DNA of 64,000 bases from an uncultured Eubacteriales bacterium (GCA_949288185.1 CASEIZ010000008.1:1-64000); one strand, 5' to 3'. Shown: positions 1-10,134, counted from the stretch's first letter. Made by a program: numbers and translations. The notes: generated from the sequence alone by a model not told the origin.

Positions 1-14
1 AAAGGAAAAGAAGG

Positions 15-1448
15 ATGGAACTATTAAAATTAGAAGATTATCGAAATTTAGATTCAAAAAAAGTAATGGAATATTTTGCTGAAATTAGTAAAATTCCAAG
101 AAGGTCAGGAGAAGAAAAGAAAATCCGAGAATATTTAGAAATTTTTGCAACAGAAAGAAATTTACAGTATGTAAAAGATGAATATGAAAATATGATTATC
201 TATAAACCAGCAACAAAAGGAAGAGAAAATGAAGAGACATTAGCATTTCAGGCACACACAGATATGATATGTGAAAAAGATATAGGAATACAACATGATT
301 TTTCCAAAGATCCAATTGTGTTATATAAAAAAGGAGATGACATAACAGCCAATGGAACAACGCTAGGAGCTGATAATGGAATTGGAGTAGCATATATGCT
401 AGCTATTTTAGATAGTGATATATCTATTCCGAATTTAGAATGTATTTTTACAGTACAAGAAGAAACAACCATGATAGGTGCCATAAAAATTGATGAAAAA
501 AATATTAAAGCAAGAAAAATTATTTCTTTAGATAATGGAAAAGAAGGAAAAATATTAATCAGTTCAGCCAATTGTAATGAATGGATAGGAAGAGTAGAAG
601 ATGATAAAGAAACAATCAATGCCAAAAAAGTTTATAGATTACAATATGCAAACTTCTTAGGAGGACATTCAGGAGGAAATATAGGAGATGAAAAAAGAGG
701 AAATCCAATAAAACTAGCGATGGAAACATTAAAAGAAATTTCGAATATTCAAATCGTAAAATTAATAGGTGGAAGTAGAGTAAATGTCATTCCTAGAGAG
801 TTCGAAGTAGAATTTTGTATAACAGATGACAATCAAGAAATAGCAATCAATCAGATTTTGAAAGTTATGCAAAAACAAAAAGAAATTTTTAAAAAGCAAA
901 CCATAGTATTAGAAACACAATCAAAAGCTAACAATATGCAAGCATATTCTACGAATACAAGTAGAAGGATTATTGATTTTGTCAATGAATATCAAAATGG
1001 AGCTTTAAAAAGAGATGAAAAGGGAAATGTAATGCTATCTAGTAATTTAGCAGTTTTAACAGAATATGAAAAAGGAATACAAATTGAATTTTCAGAAAGA
1101 AGTAATCAAAAAGAATTAGAGGAAAACTATTTAAAAACATTATTAGAATTAATTAAAAAATATAATATAAACATCATCTGGCAACAAGAATTAAAAGGTG
1201 TAGAGAAAAAAGAAAATAATGCACTTTTAGAAAAATGTCAAAATGTATATAAAAAATTGTTTAATACAACAATGGAAGAAGTGATATCACAAGGGGTAGT
1301 AGAAGGCGGATTTTTTCTTGATAAGATGCCAGACTGTGAATATGTATGTATAGGACCGAATAGTTATGATGTGCATTCTCCAAGAGAAAGAGTTTCTATT
1401 AGCTCAATAGAGAGAATTTGGGGATTTTTAAAAGAAGTTGTTAAATAA
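15..1448 (+). CDS. pepD: Aminoacyl-histidine dipeptidase (Xaa-His dipeptidase)
   Basis: Cytosolic metallodipeptidase of the M20 family that hydrolyses Xaa-His and other dipeptides. The 477-residue length fits PepD. Visible metal-site motifs are AHTD (H81, D83), LGADNGIG (D120), VQEE (E149, E150) and a C-terminal YDVHSPRE histidine motif; GGHSGGNIG in the middle matches the lid/dimerisation region. The start lies 1 nt after an AAGAAGG ribosome binding site, so a slightly different start cannot be excluded. It is a single gene closed by a strong hairpin terminator. Nothing in it is damaged. Family assignment is firm; the exact substrate range is inferred. Confidence 0.93.
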   Translation: MELLKLEDYRNLDSKKVMEYFAEISKIPRRSGEEKKIREYLEIFATERNLQYVKDEYENMIIYKPATKGRENEETLAFQAHTDMICEKDIGIQHDFSKDPIVLYKKGDDITANGTTLGADNGIGVAYMLAILDSDISIPNLECIFTVQEETTMIGAIKIDEKNIKARKIISLDNGKEGKILISSANCNEWIGRVEDDKETINAKKVYRLQYANFLGGHSGGNIGDEKRGNPIKLAMETLKEISNIQIVKLIGGSRVNVIPREFEVEFCITDDNQEIAINQILKVMQKQKEIFKKQTIVLETQSKANNMQAYSTNTSRRIIDFVNEYQNGALKRDEKGNVMLSSNLAVLTEYEKGIQIEFSERSNQKELEENYLKTLLELIKKYNINIIWQQELKGVEKKENNALLEKCQNVYKKLFNTTMEEVISQGVVEGGFFLDKMPDCEYVCIGPNSYDVHSPRERVSISSIERIWGFLKEVVK

Positions 1449-1503
1449 AAAGATACAAAAAGAAATAAGGTAATATACCTTTATTCTTTTCGTATCTTTT
1501 TTA
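1447..1503 (+). terminator. Rho-independent terminator after pepD
   Basis: A long stem pairs AAAAGATAC...AATAAGG with CCTTTATT...GTATCTTTT and ends in a T-run just after the pepD stop. The A-run on the left arm makes it usable on the opposite strand too, towards the converging gene at 1572-2000. Confidence 0.85.
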
Positions 1504-1571
1504 TTGCATAAAAAATTGATTTTTATCTTTGATTATATAAGATTTTTCCGTATATAATAAGGTTAGGTTTC

Positions 1572-2000
1572 TTATAAATATTTTTTTAGCCTTTCAACAT
1601 TATTTTCTTGAAATTGAATAAAGTTTGTTAAAATATTTTTTATTTCAGGAGTTGTTTCTGGATTGTTGTTCAATAATTTAACACCTTCAATAATTCCCAT
1701 ATTGGTTCCTTTAATTAGTATTTCAGCAATTTTAGAATCAGAATTGTCTGTTAAAGTACTCATTTGAATATCAAACCATCCCATCATTTTTTGTGCAGGA
1801 TTTAATTCTTTAGGGAATTCCTCATATTTTCCAAGTTCTGCATTTACATCATTTAAAATAGCATTATATTGATTATATTCAGATTGTAAATCATCTTTTA
1901 ATTGGTCATCTGTCACTTTTTCTGCAATAGAAGAGATAGAGTCCATTCCCATTTTTATACCTTTATTGATTTCATTTAAAATATATTCTGGTCTATTCAT
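1572..2000 (-). CDS. Conserved helical protein, ferritin-like fold suspected
   Basis: A 142-residue, mostly alpha-helical acidic protein of unknown function. I start it at the ATG at 2000 because TAGGAGGT sits at ideal distance; a longer reading frame upstream lacks a binding site. The pattern of two helical halves, with 'MGMDSI', an acidic middle and a C-terminal 'ENVERLKKYL', resembles small four-helix proteins common in Clostridia. I see no complete set of metal ligands, so no enzymatic role is claimed. It is divergent from dps, which lies just upstream and also has a four-helix fold. A stress or storage role would be speculation. Confidence 0.6.
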   Translation of the reverse strand: MNRPEYILNEINKGIKMGMDSISSIAEKVTDDQLKDDLQSEYNQYNAILNDVNAELGKYEEFPKELNPAQKMMGWFDIQMSTLTDNSDSKIAEILIKGTNMGIIEGVKLLNNNPETTPEIKNILTNFIQFQENNVERLKKYL

Positions 2001-2183
2001 CTTTTGATACCTCCTAAGTTTTTTTGAAATTTTATAACGATTTATAAAAATTTTATTTATTATCATCTTTCTAATTTTATTATGTACAAATACATAAAAA
2101 ATATGAATATAAAATGATATTTGAATAAAAAATAAAAAAAAGGAAAAAATGTGTATATAAAATCAAAGATAGGAGTGAAAAGA

Positions 2184-2618
2184 ATGGAAGAAATGGTAAA
2201 TAAGCTAAATGAATTTTTAGCAGACTTAAATGTATTTTATAGAAAATTACAAAATTATCATTGGAATGTAAAGGGAAAAAACTTCTTTGTATTACATGAA
2301 AAATTAGAAGAATATTATGATCAAATTAATGAAGAAATTGATGAAATCGCAGAGCATATATTAACCTTGGACAAACAACCATTAGGAACGATGAAAGATT
2401 ATTTAGAAAAAACATGTATAGAAGAAGCACCAAATGCAAAAATAGAGGGAGAAATTGTTTTAGATAAAGTGTTAAAAGATTTTGAAACTTTATTACAAAA
2501 ATCAATGACAATAAAGAAATTAGCTGATGAACATCATATTTATGCAACATCTAGTTTGATAGATGATTATATTTTAGAATATAGTAAAATTATATGGATG
2601 TTAAAACAGCATAAATAA
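2184..2618 (+). CDS. dps: Dps/ferritin-like DNA-protection protein
   Basis: A 144-residue Dps-family protein expected to form a dodecameric cage that oxidises and stores iron and shields DNA under stress. The N-terminal 'LNVFYRKLQNYHWNVKGKNFFVLHEKLEEYYDQ' region (split across residues about 13-47) carries the family YHWNVKG signature and the His/Asp/Glu ferroxidase ligands shared between subunits; IDEIAEHIL follows. The start at 2184 is chosen from the AGGAG at 2171; upstream ATGs are poorly placed. It is monocistronic and divergent from the helical protein at 1572-2000. Family assignment is strong; DNA binding itself is not visible in the sequence. Confidence 0.88.
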   Translation: MEEMVNKLNEFLADLNVFYRKLQNYHWNVKGKNFFVLHEKLEEYYDQINEEIDEIAEHILTLDKQPLGTMKDYLEKTCIEEAPNAKIEGEIVLDKVLKDFETLLQKSMTIKKLADEHHIYATSSLIDDYILEYSKIIWMLKQHK

Positions 2619-2634
2619 TAACAAAACAAAAAAG

Positions 2635-2701
2635 AAAAAATGTTCGCAAAAAGTATTGACAATTTTTAAAATTGTGGATACAATAAAGGCGAACATTTTT
2701 T
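2635..2701. repeat. 13-bp inverted repeat bracketing the recN promoter
   Basis: Arms AAAAAATGTTCGC (2635-2647) and GCGAACATTTTTT (2689-2701) are perfect reverse complements separated by 41 nt that hold a consensus promoter. The half-sites ATGTTCG and CGAACAT are those of the firmicute LexA (DinR) box, but in outward-facing order. This could be an operator for recN, or a hairpin that also ends dps transcription. Confidence 0.7.
2656..2684 (+). promoter_or_regulatory. Sigma-A-type promoter for recN
   Basis: TTGACA (2656-2661) and TACAAT (2679-2684) are separated by exactly 17 nt. recN starts 55 nt downstream of the -10. Confidence 0.75.
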
Positions 2702-2738
2702 TAGTGTAAGAAATAAAAAGAAAGTAGAGGAACAAGTT

Positions 2739-4373
2739 ATGATATCATCTTTACATATTAAAAATATAGGAATTATAGAGGATTTAAGCATAGATTTCAA
2801 CAAAGGTTTAAATGTTTTAACAGGTGAAACAGGAGCAGGAAAAACCTTAATTATTGATTCTCTTCAGATTATATCTGGAGGAAGATTTTCAAAAGAGATG
2901 ATTAGAAAAGGAGAAAACAATTCTTTTGTAGAACTTTGTTTGTATTGTCCAGAAAATGAAAAAGCCATAGAGGGAAATATTATTGTTTCAAGAGAAATTA
3001 ATGCAAATGGCAAAAATATGTGTAAAATTAATGGCAGAATGGTAACAGTCAATGAATTAAAAGACTTTATGAAACAGTTTATTGAAATTCATGGACAAAA
3101 TGATAATCAAAATTTATTAGATAGTAAGCTACATTTAAAATATTTAGATGGATTTATCGGGACAGAAATCTTAGGAAAAGATAAGGAAACATATAGAACA
3201 TTATACAATCGTTATTTAGAAATCAAAGAAGAGTTAAAACAAAACTATGGTGATGATAAAGAAAGACAAAGAAAATTAGATTTATTAAGATATCAAACAG
3301 AAGAAATTGAACAAGCAAAATTAAAAGAAAATGAAGAAGAAGGATTGGAAGAAAAAAGAAAATTATTTTTAAATTCAGAAAAAATTGTAGAAAATTTAGC
3401 TGAAGCAGATAGTGTATTATCTGAAAATACAATAGATAGTCTAAGCATGGCAATTCGAGCATTAGAAAAGATAGAAGGTATTGATAAAAAATATGAAAAA
3501 GTGAGTAATAGTTTAAAAAGTGCCTATTATGAGCTACAAGAATTAGCAAGAGATATTAATGGATATAAAGAAGATGTTTATTTTGATGAACAAGAAAGAA
3601 ATGCTATAGAAGAACGATTAGATACCATTTATTCATTAAAAAGAAAGTATGGAAATAGTATACAAGAAATATTAGAGTATAATAAACAAATACAAGAAGA
3701 AATCGAACATATAGAAAACTTAGAAGAGTATAACAATAAATTAAAGGCAGAACAAAAAAAGATAGAAAAAGAAATGAACATATTAGGGAAAAAGATGAGT
3801 ACGGTGAGAACAGAATATGCAGAAAATTTGAGTAAATCTATTAATCAAGAATTAGTAGACTTAGAAATGAAAAACGCAAAAATCAATGTGAAAGTAGAGT
3901 ATAAAGAAGAAGAATTTTTCAAAACAGGAAAAGATGTTGTTAAATTTTATATCACGACAAACTTAGGAGAAGATGAAAAAGAATTATCAAAAATTGCATC
4001 AGGAGGAGAAATGTCAAGAACTATGTTGGCAATCAAAAAGGTATTAGCAGATACAGACAAGATACCTGTATTGGTGTTTGATGAAATTGACACAGGTATT
4101 AGTGGAAAAGCTGCTAATTCTGTAGCAACAAAATTAAAAGCAATTGCTAAGAAGCATCAAGTGATGTGTATTTCGCATTTACCAAATATTGCAGCAGTGG
4201 CAGATTATAATTATTTTATTAGTAAAAATGTTAAGGAAGAGAGAACAAAAACGCAAATTAGATTGTTAAAAGAAAATGAAGTGATAGAAGAAATTGCTAG
4301 AATCTCTTCTGGAGAAATTAATGAAGTTACTTTACAATATGCATATGAATTAAGAAATAAAAAAGCAAGTTAG
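2739..4373 (+). CDS. recN: DNA repair protein RecN
   Basis: SMC-like ATPase of double-strand break repair. The 544-residue protein has the N-terminal Walker A GETGAGKT (about residues 29-36), a central coiled-coil region rich in Glu/Lys, and a C-terminal ABC half with signature 'ASGGEMSR' and Walker B 'VLVFDEIDTGISG'. HGQNDNQ, the RecN Q-loop-like motif, is present near residue 118. It appears monocistronic, with a consensus promoter bracketed by an inverted repeat of LexA-like half-sites, consistent with SOS control as seen for recN in other bacteria (inference here). In many Clostridia recN lies in an argR-nadK-tlyA-dxs cluster; those partners are not adjacent here. Confidence 0.95.
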   Translation: MISSLHIKNIGIIEDLSIDFNKGLNVLTGETGAGKTLIIDSLQIISGGRFSKEMIRKGENNSFVELCLYCPENEKAIEGNIIVSREINANGKNMCKINGRMVTVNELKDFMKQFIEIHGQNDNQNLLDSKLHLKYLDGFIGTEILGKDKETYRTLYNRYLEIKEELKQNYGDDKERQRKLDLLRYQTEEIEQAKLKENEEEGLEEKRKLFLNSEKIVENLAEADSVLSENTIDSLSMAIRALEKIEGIDKKYEKVSNSLKSAYYELQELARDINGYKEDVYFDEQERNAIEERLDTIYSLKRKYGNSIQEILEYNKQIQEEIEHIENLEEYNNKLKAEQKKIEKEMNILGKKMSTVRTEYAENLSKSINQELVDLEMKNAKINVKVEYKEEEFFKTGKDVVKFYITTNLGEDEKELSKIASGGEMSRTMLAIKKVLADTDKIPVLVFDEIDTGISGKAANSVATKLKAIAKKHQVMCISHLPNIAAVADYNYFISKNVKEERTKTQIRLLKENEVIEEIARISSGEINEVTLQYAYELRNKKAS

Positions 4374-4459
4374 GAAACTATTATAATAAAGCCTCTATTT
4401 TTAATTTTATTTAATTAGTATAAATTTCATGAATTTGTAAAAAATGTATATATATGTAA

Positions 4460-5743
<1,284 letters not shown>

Positions 5744-5751
5744 AAAAGGAC

Positions 5752-5807
5752 AAATCGGGAAATTGGGGACGGACTCATTTTTCCCGATTTATCCGTCCCC
5801 AATTTCC
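5752..5807. repeat. GGGGACG palindromic element, copy 1 (compact)
   Basis: Two mutually exclusive stems are visible: GGAAATTGGGGACGGA (5758-5773) with its exact complement at 5792-5807, and AAATCGGGAAA (5752-5762) with TTTCCCGATTT (5780-5790). It follows eno by 8 nt and may act as its 3' hairpin. Member of a family with eleven loci in the window. Confidence 0.85.
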
Positions 5808-5893
5808 TCACAAGTTCTCTTGATTTTTTAAAGAAAGTAGTTTAAAATTTTTATAAAGAAGTTTAGAATCCAAAAAGAAAATGGGAGAGACAT

Positions 5894-6319
5894 ATGAAAA
5901 ATTTAATTGTGATAGAAGGAGAAAAAGACTATCAATATAATAATATACAAGAATTGGTTAAAGATTTTATACATCTGAATTATAATGAAATGTCCAAAGA
6001 AGAACAAATAAAAGAAATAGAAAAAAGAGCAATAGCTAATACGGTTAAAGATAATGTGGAAATGATAATGATAGATAAAGAACAAATCATATCCACAATA
6101 GACTTGAAAAATAAATTTATTATCAACGATGAATATACATATATATTGTCTATGTTAATATTTAACAAATTCGTTTTATTAGAAGAAATAAATGCTAATA
6201 TATTTGGCAAATATATGAAACAAAAACCTAAAAAAGGAAATTATATAATTCTTAACAAATTTGCAAATGAAATCATGCAAAAATACATAGAGGATAAAAG
6301 GAAGGAAAAAAATGGATGA
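5894..6319 (+). CDS. Hypothetical protein next to amidoligase
   Basis: A 141-residue, Lys/Ile/Glu-rich protein I do not recognise. It has no signal peptide or membrane span; it is predicted cytosolic and mostly helical. The start follows GGGAGAGACAT. Its last codons overlap the start of the amidoligase-family gene by 8 nt, so the two are translationally coupled and probably work together. Function unknown. Confidence 0.7.
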   Translation: MKNLIVIEGEKDYQYNNIQELVKDFIHLNYNEMSKEEQIKEIEKRAIANTVKDNVEMIMIDKEQIISTIDLKNKFIINDEYTYILSMLIFNKFVLLEEINANIFGKYMKQKPKKGNYIILNKFANEIMQKYIEDKRKEKNG

Positions 6320-7967
6320 TGAAAAAATACAAGAGTTAGATTACTTTGAAGGTGACGATTTGGGCACGCAACATAGCAAAAGTAAGATTATTTCTACGAT
6401 AAAAGATGACGACAAAAAAATTGCAACAATGAAGAAGCATATAAAAAATTCCACATTTCGACTAGAAATAATAAAAACGTTTCAATCTAGTCAAAAAAAG
6501 ATAGACAATTTATATTTAATAACAGATGATTTTGATAAAAAAATTTTATTAGAAGATACAGAAATAACAAATGATGAGCAAAGATTAATAATTGTTAAGG
6601 CATTTACAAAAGATTATAATAAAGTTCCATATATTCGAGAAATGAATGAGGATAATAGAGAAAAGTCTTTGCAATTCCTATCTATTGATGGAGCAAAAAA
6701 GGATGTTATTTTGACCTTGTCACTAGAAAGAAGATTAAAACATTTAGAAGATATAAGACCACATTTTTTTCAATATAAGGAAGAAATTATAGATTCTGTT
6801 CAAGATGATGAAATAAAGAAGAATTATCTAAGAGAAGTAAAAGACCAAGAAGTAATTACAAAAATTCTTATGAGTATAAAGGATGATACATATAAATTAG
6901 AAAAGATAGAAGAATTGGTCAAAGAAGAGTCAAACAGAGCTTTAGTCATTGCATCATTAAAAGATGATGAAATAAAATCAGAAAAATTACAAGAACTATT
7001 GGATAAAGATAATCAACTCCTTGTAAAAATTTCTTTTCAAGATCCCAAAAGATTAAAAGAAAATTTTTTCAACTCTAAAAGGACATATAAACAAATTGGA
7101 TTAGATAAAGAAATGTCAATAGGTATAGAAATTGAATCAGAGGGAGAAAGAGCAGAATTATTAAGAAAATTAAAAAGTTTTCTAAACGAAGATGATGAAA
7201 AACAAGAGAGAAAATGGGAAACAAAAGGTGATTTAAGTTTATCTGAACAAGATGGATTAGAGGTTGTTTCTCCTATATTAATAGACTCGAAAAAAGATGT
7301 GGAAGAAATTTATATGACATGTGAGATGCTAAGACAAGCAGGACAAGAGGCAAACGAAAAATGTGGTGCACATGTTCATATAGGAGCAGAATATTTAAAA
7401 AGTAAAGAAGCATATGCAAATTTACTTGAAATATGGGGAAATACAGAAAGAATCATGTATATTATCACGAATGAGCCAGGAAGCATACCAAGAGGAGGGA
7501 CTAGTCAACATGCAGAACCTATATCATATAAAATAGCTCAGGCAATTGAAGAAGGTAGTATAGAATTAAATGATGAACAAGATTTACAAACATTTATCAG
7601 TAGTTTACAAAAGATGCAAAACAATAAAGAAAGAAGTTTGAATTTATTAAATATTAATAATCAAAAAAATACAATTGAATTTAGAGTCGCAAATGGAACA
7701 ATTAATCCAGATGTTTGGATTGAAAATATAAAATTATTTGGAAGACTTGTGCAAAGAGCAGAGGAATTAGCAGAAATTGAACAAAAAAGTAATATCAATG
7801 AAGAAGAAAGACAACAATTAGAATTAAAAGAAAGGTTAAAAGAAGATATTCCTGAAAAAGAAAAATTAGAAATAGTATTAGACATATTATTTGAAGAGGA
7901 AGAAAAAGAGGTATATAGAGAACGATATAAAGAGAATTCTAATATATTAAAACGTTATCGGATATGA
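6312..7967 (+). CDS. Putative amidoligase with degenerate helical repeats
   Basis: The C-terminal half (about residues 262-500) matches the amidoligase_2 family, ATP-grasp-like/COOH-NH2 ligase relatives predicted to form amide or peptide tags. Motifs are GIEIE, 'KGDLSLSEQDGLEVVSP', CGAHVHIG and 'IEFRVANGT'. The first 240 residues hold imperfect units of 25-30 residues around 'DDDKKIATMKKHIKN' and 'SLKDDEIKSEKLQELL', which resemble repeat proteins common in Clostridia. The frame stops at 7967, but a matching continuation lies in another frame (7951-8148), so this copy is probably frameshifted near its 3' end. It is flanked by two unknown genes in the same orientation; the substrate cannot be told from sequence. 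Confidence 0.72.
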   Translation: MDDEKIQELDYFEGDDLGTQHSKSKIISTIKDDDKKIATMKKHIKNSTFRLEIIKTFQSSQKKIDNLYLITDDFDKKILLEDTEITNDEQRLIIVKAFTKDYNKVPYIREMNEDNREKSLQFLSIDGAKKDVILTLSLERRLKHLEDIRPHFFQYKEEIIDSVQDDEIKKNYLREVKDQEVITKILMSIKDDTYKLEKIEELVKEESNRALVIASLKDDEIKSEKLQELLDKDNQLLVKISFQDPKRLKENFFNSKRTYKQIGLDKEMSIGIEIESEGERAELLRKLKSFLNEDDEKQERKWETKGDLSLSEQDGLEVVSPILIDSKKDVEEIYMTCEMLRQAGQEANEKCGAHVHIGAEYLKSKEAYANLLEIWGNTERIMYIITNEPGSIPRGGTSQHAEPISYKIAQAIEEGSIELNDEQDLQTFISSLQKMQNNKERSLNLLNINNQKNTIEFRVANGTINPDVWIENIKLFGRLVQRAEELAEIEQKSNINEEERQQLELKERLKEDIPEKEKLEIVLDILFEEEEKEVYRERYKENSNILKRYRI

Positions 7968-8148
7968 AAATTTTCCTTTTCTTGATAGGGATTTTAAAAC
8001 AGTAGATTTTAGACATAAAAAAGAAGAATTTTATGAAGTAGCGGCACAGGAACGATATGGCAATATAGCTGAAGTAATGAGAGAAACAACAGAAGGATTA
8101 GAAGAATTACATAATCGAAAAGAAGATAGAAGTTGGGAGGAAAAATAA
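7951..8148 (+). pseudogene. Out-of-frame C-terminal extension of the amidoligase gene
   Basis: This frame is open from 7951 (after a TAA at 7948) to the TAA at 8146-8148 and reads GYENFPFLDRDFKTVDFRHK and on to a charged tail ending NRKEDRSWEEK. It has no start codon or binding site near its beginning, and joins the amidoligase frame through a +1 shift between 7951 and 7967. Its stop overlaps the ribosome binding site of the next gene, as expected of a true operon junction. Either a one-base indel (natural or sequencing) or recoding explains it. Confidence 0.6.
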
Positions 8149-8151
8149 AAC

Positions 8152-8592
8152 ATGGTTAGTCAAGAATATAGAGAATCGATTGTAGAGGTATTAGAAATAT
8201 TAAAATATTCTGATAATGAAATGATAGAAAAAATCCCCCAAACATTACTTGCATTTTGGGAAAGAAATCAATCAACTACATATAAACCCAATATAGATCA
8301 CCATAAAAAAATACAAGAGATGGAATTAAGACCAAAAACAAGAGCTATATTAACAATGTTGTATATCAATTATTTATGTGATGAAAAAGAAAAGAAGGAA
8401 ATGATTTTCATATTAAAGAAAAATGAACAAATATATCAAAATGATTTAAAAGAGAGATATAATGTAGAACAACTATTTAAAAAAGAAAAACAAAAAAAGC
8501 AAGAGCAAATAAAAAATGAAATAACAATGATTCCATATAAACCATCTTGGCTTGAAAAAATAAGAAATCATATAAAGGCAATGTTTAAATAA
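8152..8592 (+). CDS. Hypothetical protein, third gene of the amidoligase cluster
   Basis: A 146-residue, charged protein, not recognised. The N-terminal half ('RESIVEVLEILKYSDNEMIEKIPQ', split here from the rest, then 'RPKTRAILTMLYINYLCDEK') looks like a helical bundle; the last 50 residues are Lys-rich and end in an amphipathic segment. The binding site GGGAGG overlaps the end of the preceding reading frame, so it is co-transcribed with the amidoligase. No signal peptide is present. A partner or regulator of the amidoligase is possible but unproven. Confidence 0.68.
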   Translation: MVSQEYRESIVEVLEILKYSDNEMIEKIPQTLLAFWERNQSTTYKPNIDHHKKIQEMELRPKTRAILTMLYINYLCDEKEKKEMIFILKKNEQIYQNDLKERYNVEQLFKKEKQKKQEQIKNEITMIPYKPSWLEKIRNHIKAMFK

Positions 8593-8604
8593 AAAAATGC
8601 ATAA

Positions 8605-8649
8605 AAACAAAAAATCTTAGAGCAAAATACCCTAAGATTTTTTTGTTTT
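8605..8649. terminator. Bidirectional terminator between convergent genes
   Basis: AACAAAAAATCTTAG pairs with CTAAGATTTTTTTGTT across a short loop, giving an A-run on one side and T-run on the other. It serves both the cluster ending at 8592 and the vWA gene ending at 8651. Confidence 0.85.
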
Positions 8650-8650
8650 A

Positions 8651-10003
8651 TTAATGTTTCATATTTCTATTTAAAGTATTAAATCTAACGAATGAATAAA
8701 TGATTATTCCAACAACGACTACAAATAAAGCAATCATAATAGGTGTACCAGCTGCTGGTAATTTAACAGGTGGTTCTGTAAGTCTTAATTTAGGTGTTAC
8801 ATCAGAAGTATCTTCTGCAGTTTTACCATTAAAATCTGTATAAGAAAGATCAACTCTTTCATTTGTATCTAAAATTTTTCCAACAATACTACTGTCAAAA
8901 TCTCGTTTTAAACTTAATGTATATTGAACAGTTGCTGTTTCTCCAGGTTGCAATTCGGAAATTGTCCATGTAATAGAATTCGTTTCAGTATCAACATTTG
9001 CTGAAATGGTTCCAATATTTGGTTGGGCAACATAAGCAAATTCAAAGTTGTCGATAATTTCTTGTGGGAAATAATCGGTAACAACAATATCTGTTATAAC
9101 TTGTTCAATTGGTAATAAATCATTATAAATGTCATTTGTTATCGTTTGTTCAATTTCGCTATCTTGTACATAATAGAATTTTCCAGCAGTTGGAGTTTCT
9201 TCTGTACCAAAGATTTCCTCAATAATATCTCCATATGTTTTGTCATCTTGTCTAGTTGCTGGAACATCATCTGTTTCAGTAATACCTGTAAGCATAGTAA
9301 TAATATCATATCCAGATGTAGCTAAAGATATTAATTGAGAACGTGTTTTAGAGATGACGTCATCAGAATAATACATACCATCATAATCTAAAGCAACATT
9401 TGGAATACCATCTGTTAGAACAATTATATATTTATTATTGTCTTCTTCAGTAAAATACTGACTTGCCAAACTTAGTCCAGCCTCTAAATCTGTTCTAGGT
9501 CCAGTATATTGAATATTAGAAATAGCAGATGTTAATGATTGAGGGTCTGATGATAAATCTGAAACTAAATTAGCATCATCGATAGTTCCTTCTAAAGAAA
9601 CATCAGCATTTGTAGAGAAGCTAACAACACCTACTTGTAAATTGTTATTTCCTTCTAAAATAGTATTGACTAAAGTATTGGCAGACTCAATAACCAAATC
9701 TTCTCTAGTCGTTGTTCCTTCAACAATTTCTTCCATACTCATAGAGTTGTCGATAACCAACATAACTTCACCTGTTGGTTGTAAAGAAGCCTCTTCATTA
9801 GTTACTTGTAATTGAAGTGTAACTTCTTTATCATTTAGATTTTTTTCAATCAATCTTTTTTCAAAACTTGAATTTTCTCCAATTTCTATTGTACAAACAG
9901 GTTCTTCAACAACTGTCATAGTAACCGTATCATAAGATGCCAAAGAAATATTTGCAACTAAAATTAGAATTAAAAATAAGGTAATTAAAACACTTTTTTT
10001 CAT
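8651..10003 (-). CDS. vWA-domain surface protein with C-terminal LPAAG anchor
   Basis: A 450-residue exported protein. Residues 1-23 are a Sec signal peptide. A von Willebrand A domain follows, with MIDAS motif VIDNSMSM and a later 'VLTDGIPN' motif. Residues about 300-405 look like a beta-rich adhesion or isopeptide-type domain ('SITWTISELQPGETATVQY'). The C-terminus carries LPAAGTP, a hydrophobic span and a basic tail, the arrangement of sortase substrates, although LPAAG is not the classical LPXTG. I place the start at 10003 because GGGAGG lies 7 nt upstream; an ATG five codons earlier overlaps that site. No sortase gene is nearby. Likely a wall-anchored adhesin or pilus-tip-like protein. 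Confidence 0.78.
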   Translation of the reverse strand: MKKSVLITLFLILILVANISLASYDTVTMTVVEEPVCTIEIGENSSFEKRLIEKNLNDKEVTLQLQVTNEEASLQPTGEVMLVIDNSMSMEEIVEGTTTREDLVIESANTLVNTILEGNNNLQVGVVSFSTNADVSLEGTIDDANLVSDLSSDPQSLTSAISNIQYTGPRTDLEAGLSLASQYFTEEDNNKYIIVLTDGIPNVALDYDGMYYSDDVISKTRSQLISLATSGYDIITMLTGITETDDVPATRQDDKTYGDIIEEIFGTEETPTAGKFYYVQDSEIEQTITNDIYNDLLPIEQVITDIVVTDYFPQEIIDNFEFAYVAQPNIGTISANVDTETNSITWTISELQPGETATVQYTLSLKRDFDSSIVGKILDTNERVDLSYTDFNGKTAEDTSDVTPKLRLTEPPVKLPAAGTPIMIALFVVVVGIIIYSFVRFNTLNRNMKH

Positions 10004-10134
10004 ACGTAATCCTCCCATAAATTTATTTCAATATATATTTTAACACAAGAAATAAAAAATACAACAAATTTGTAGAAAAAACCAAAAAAATATGATAAAA
10101 TGTAACATGCAAATTAAAATAAAAAGGTGATAAC

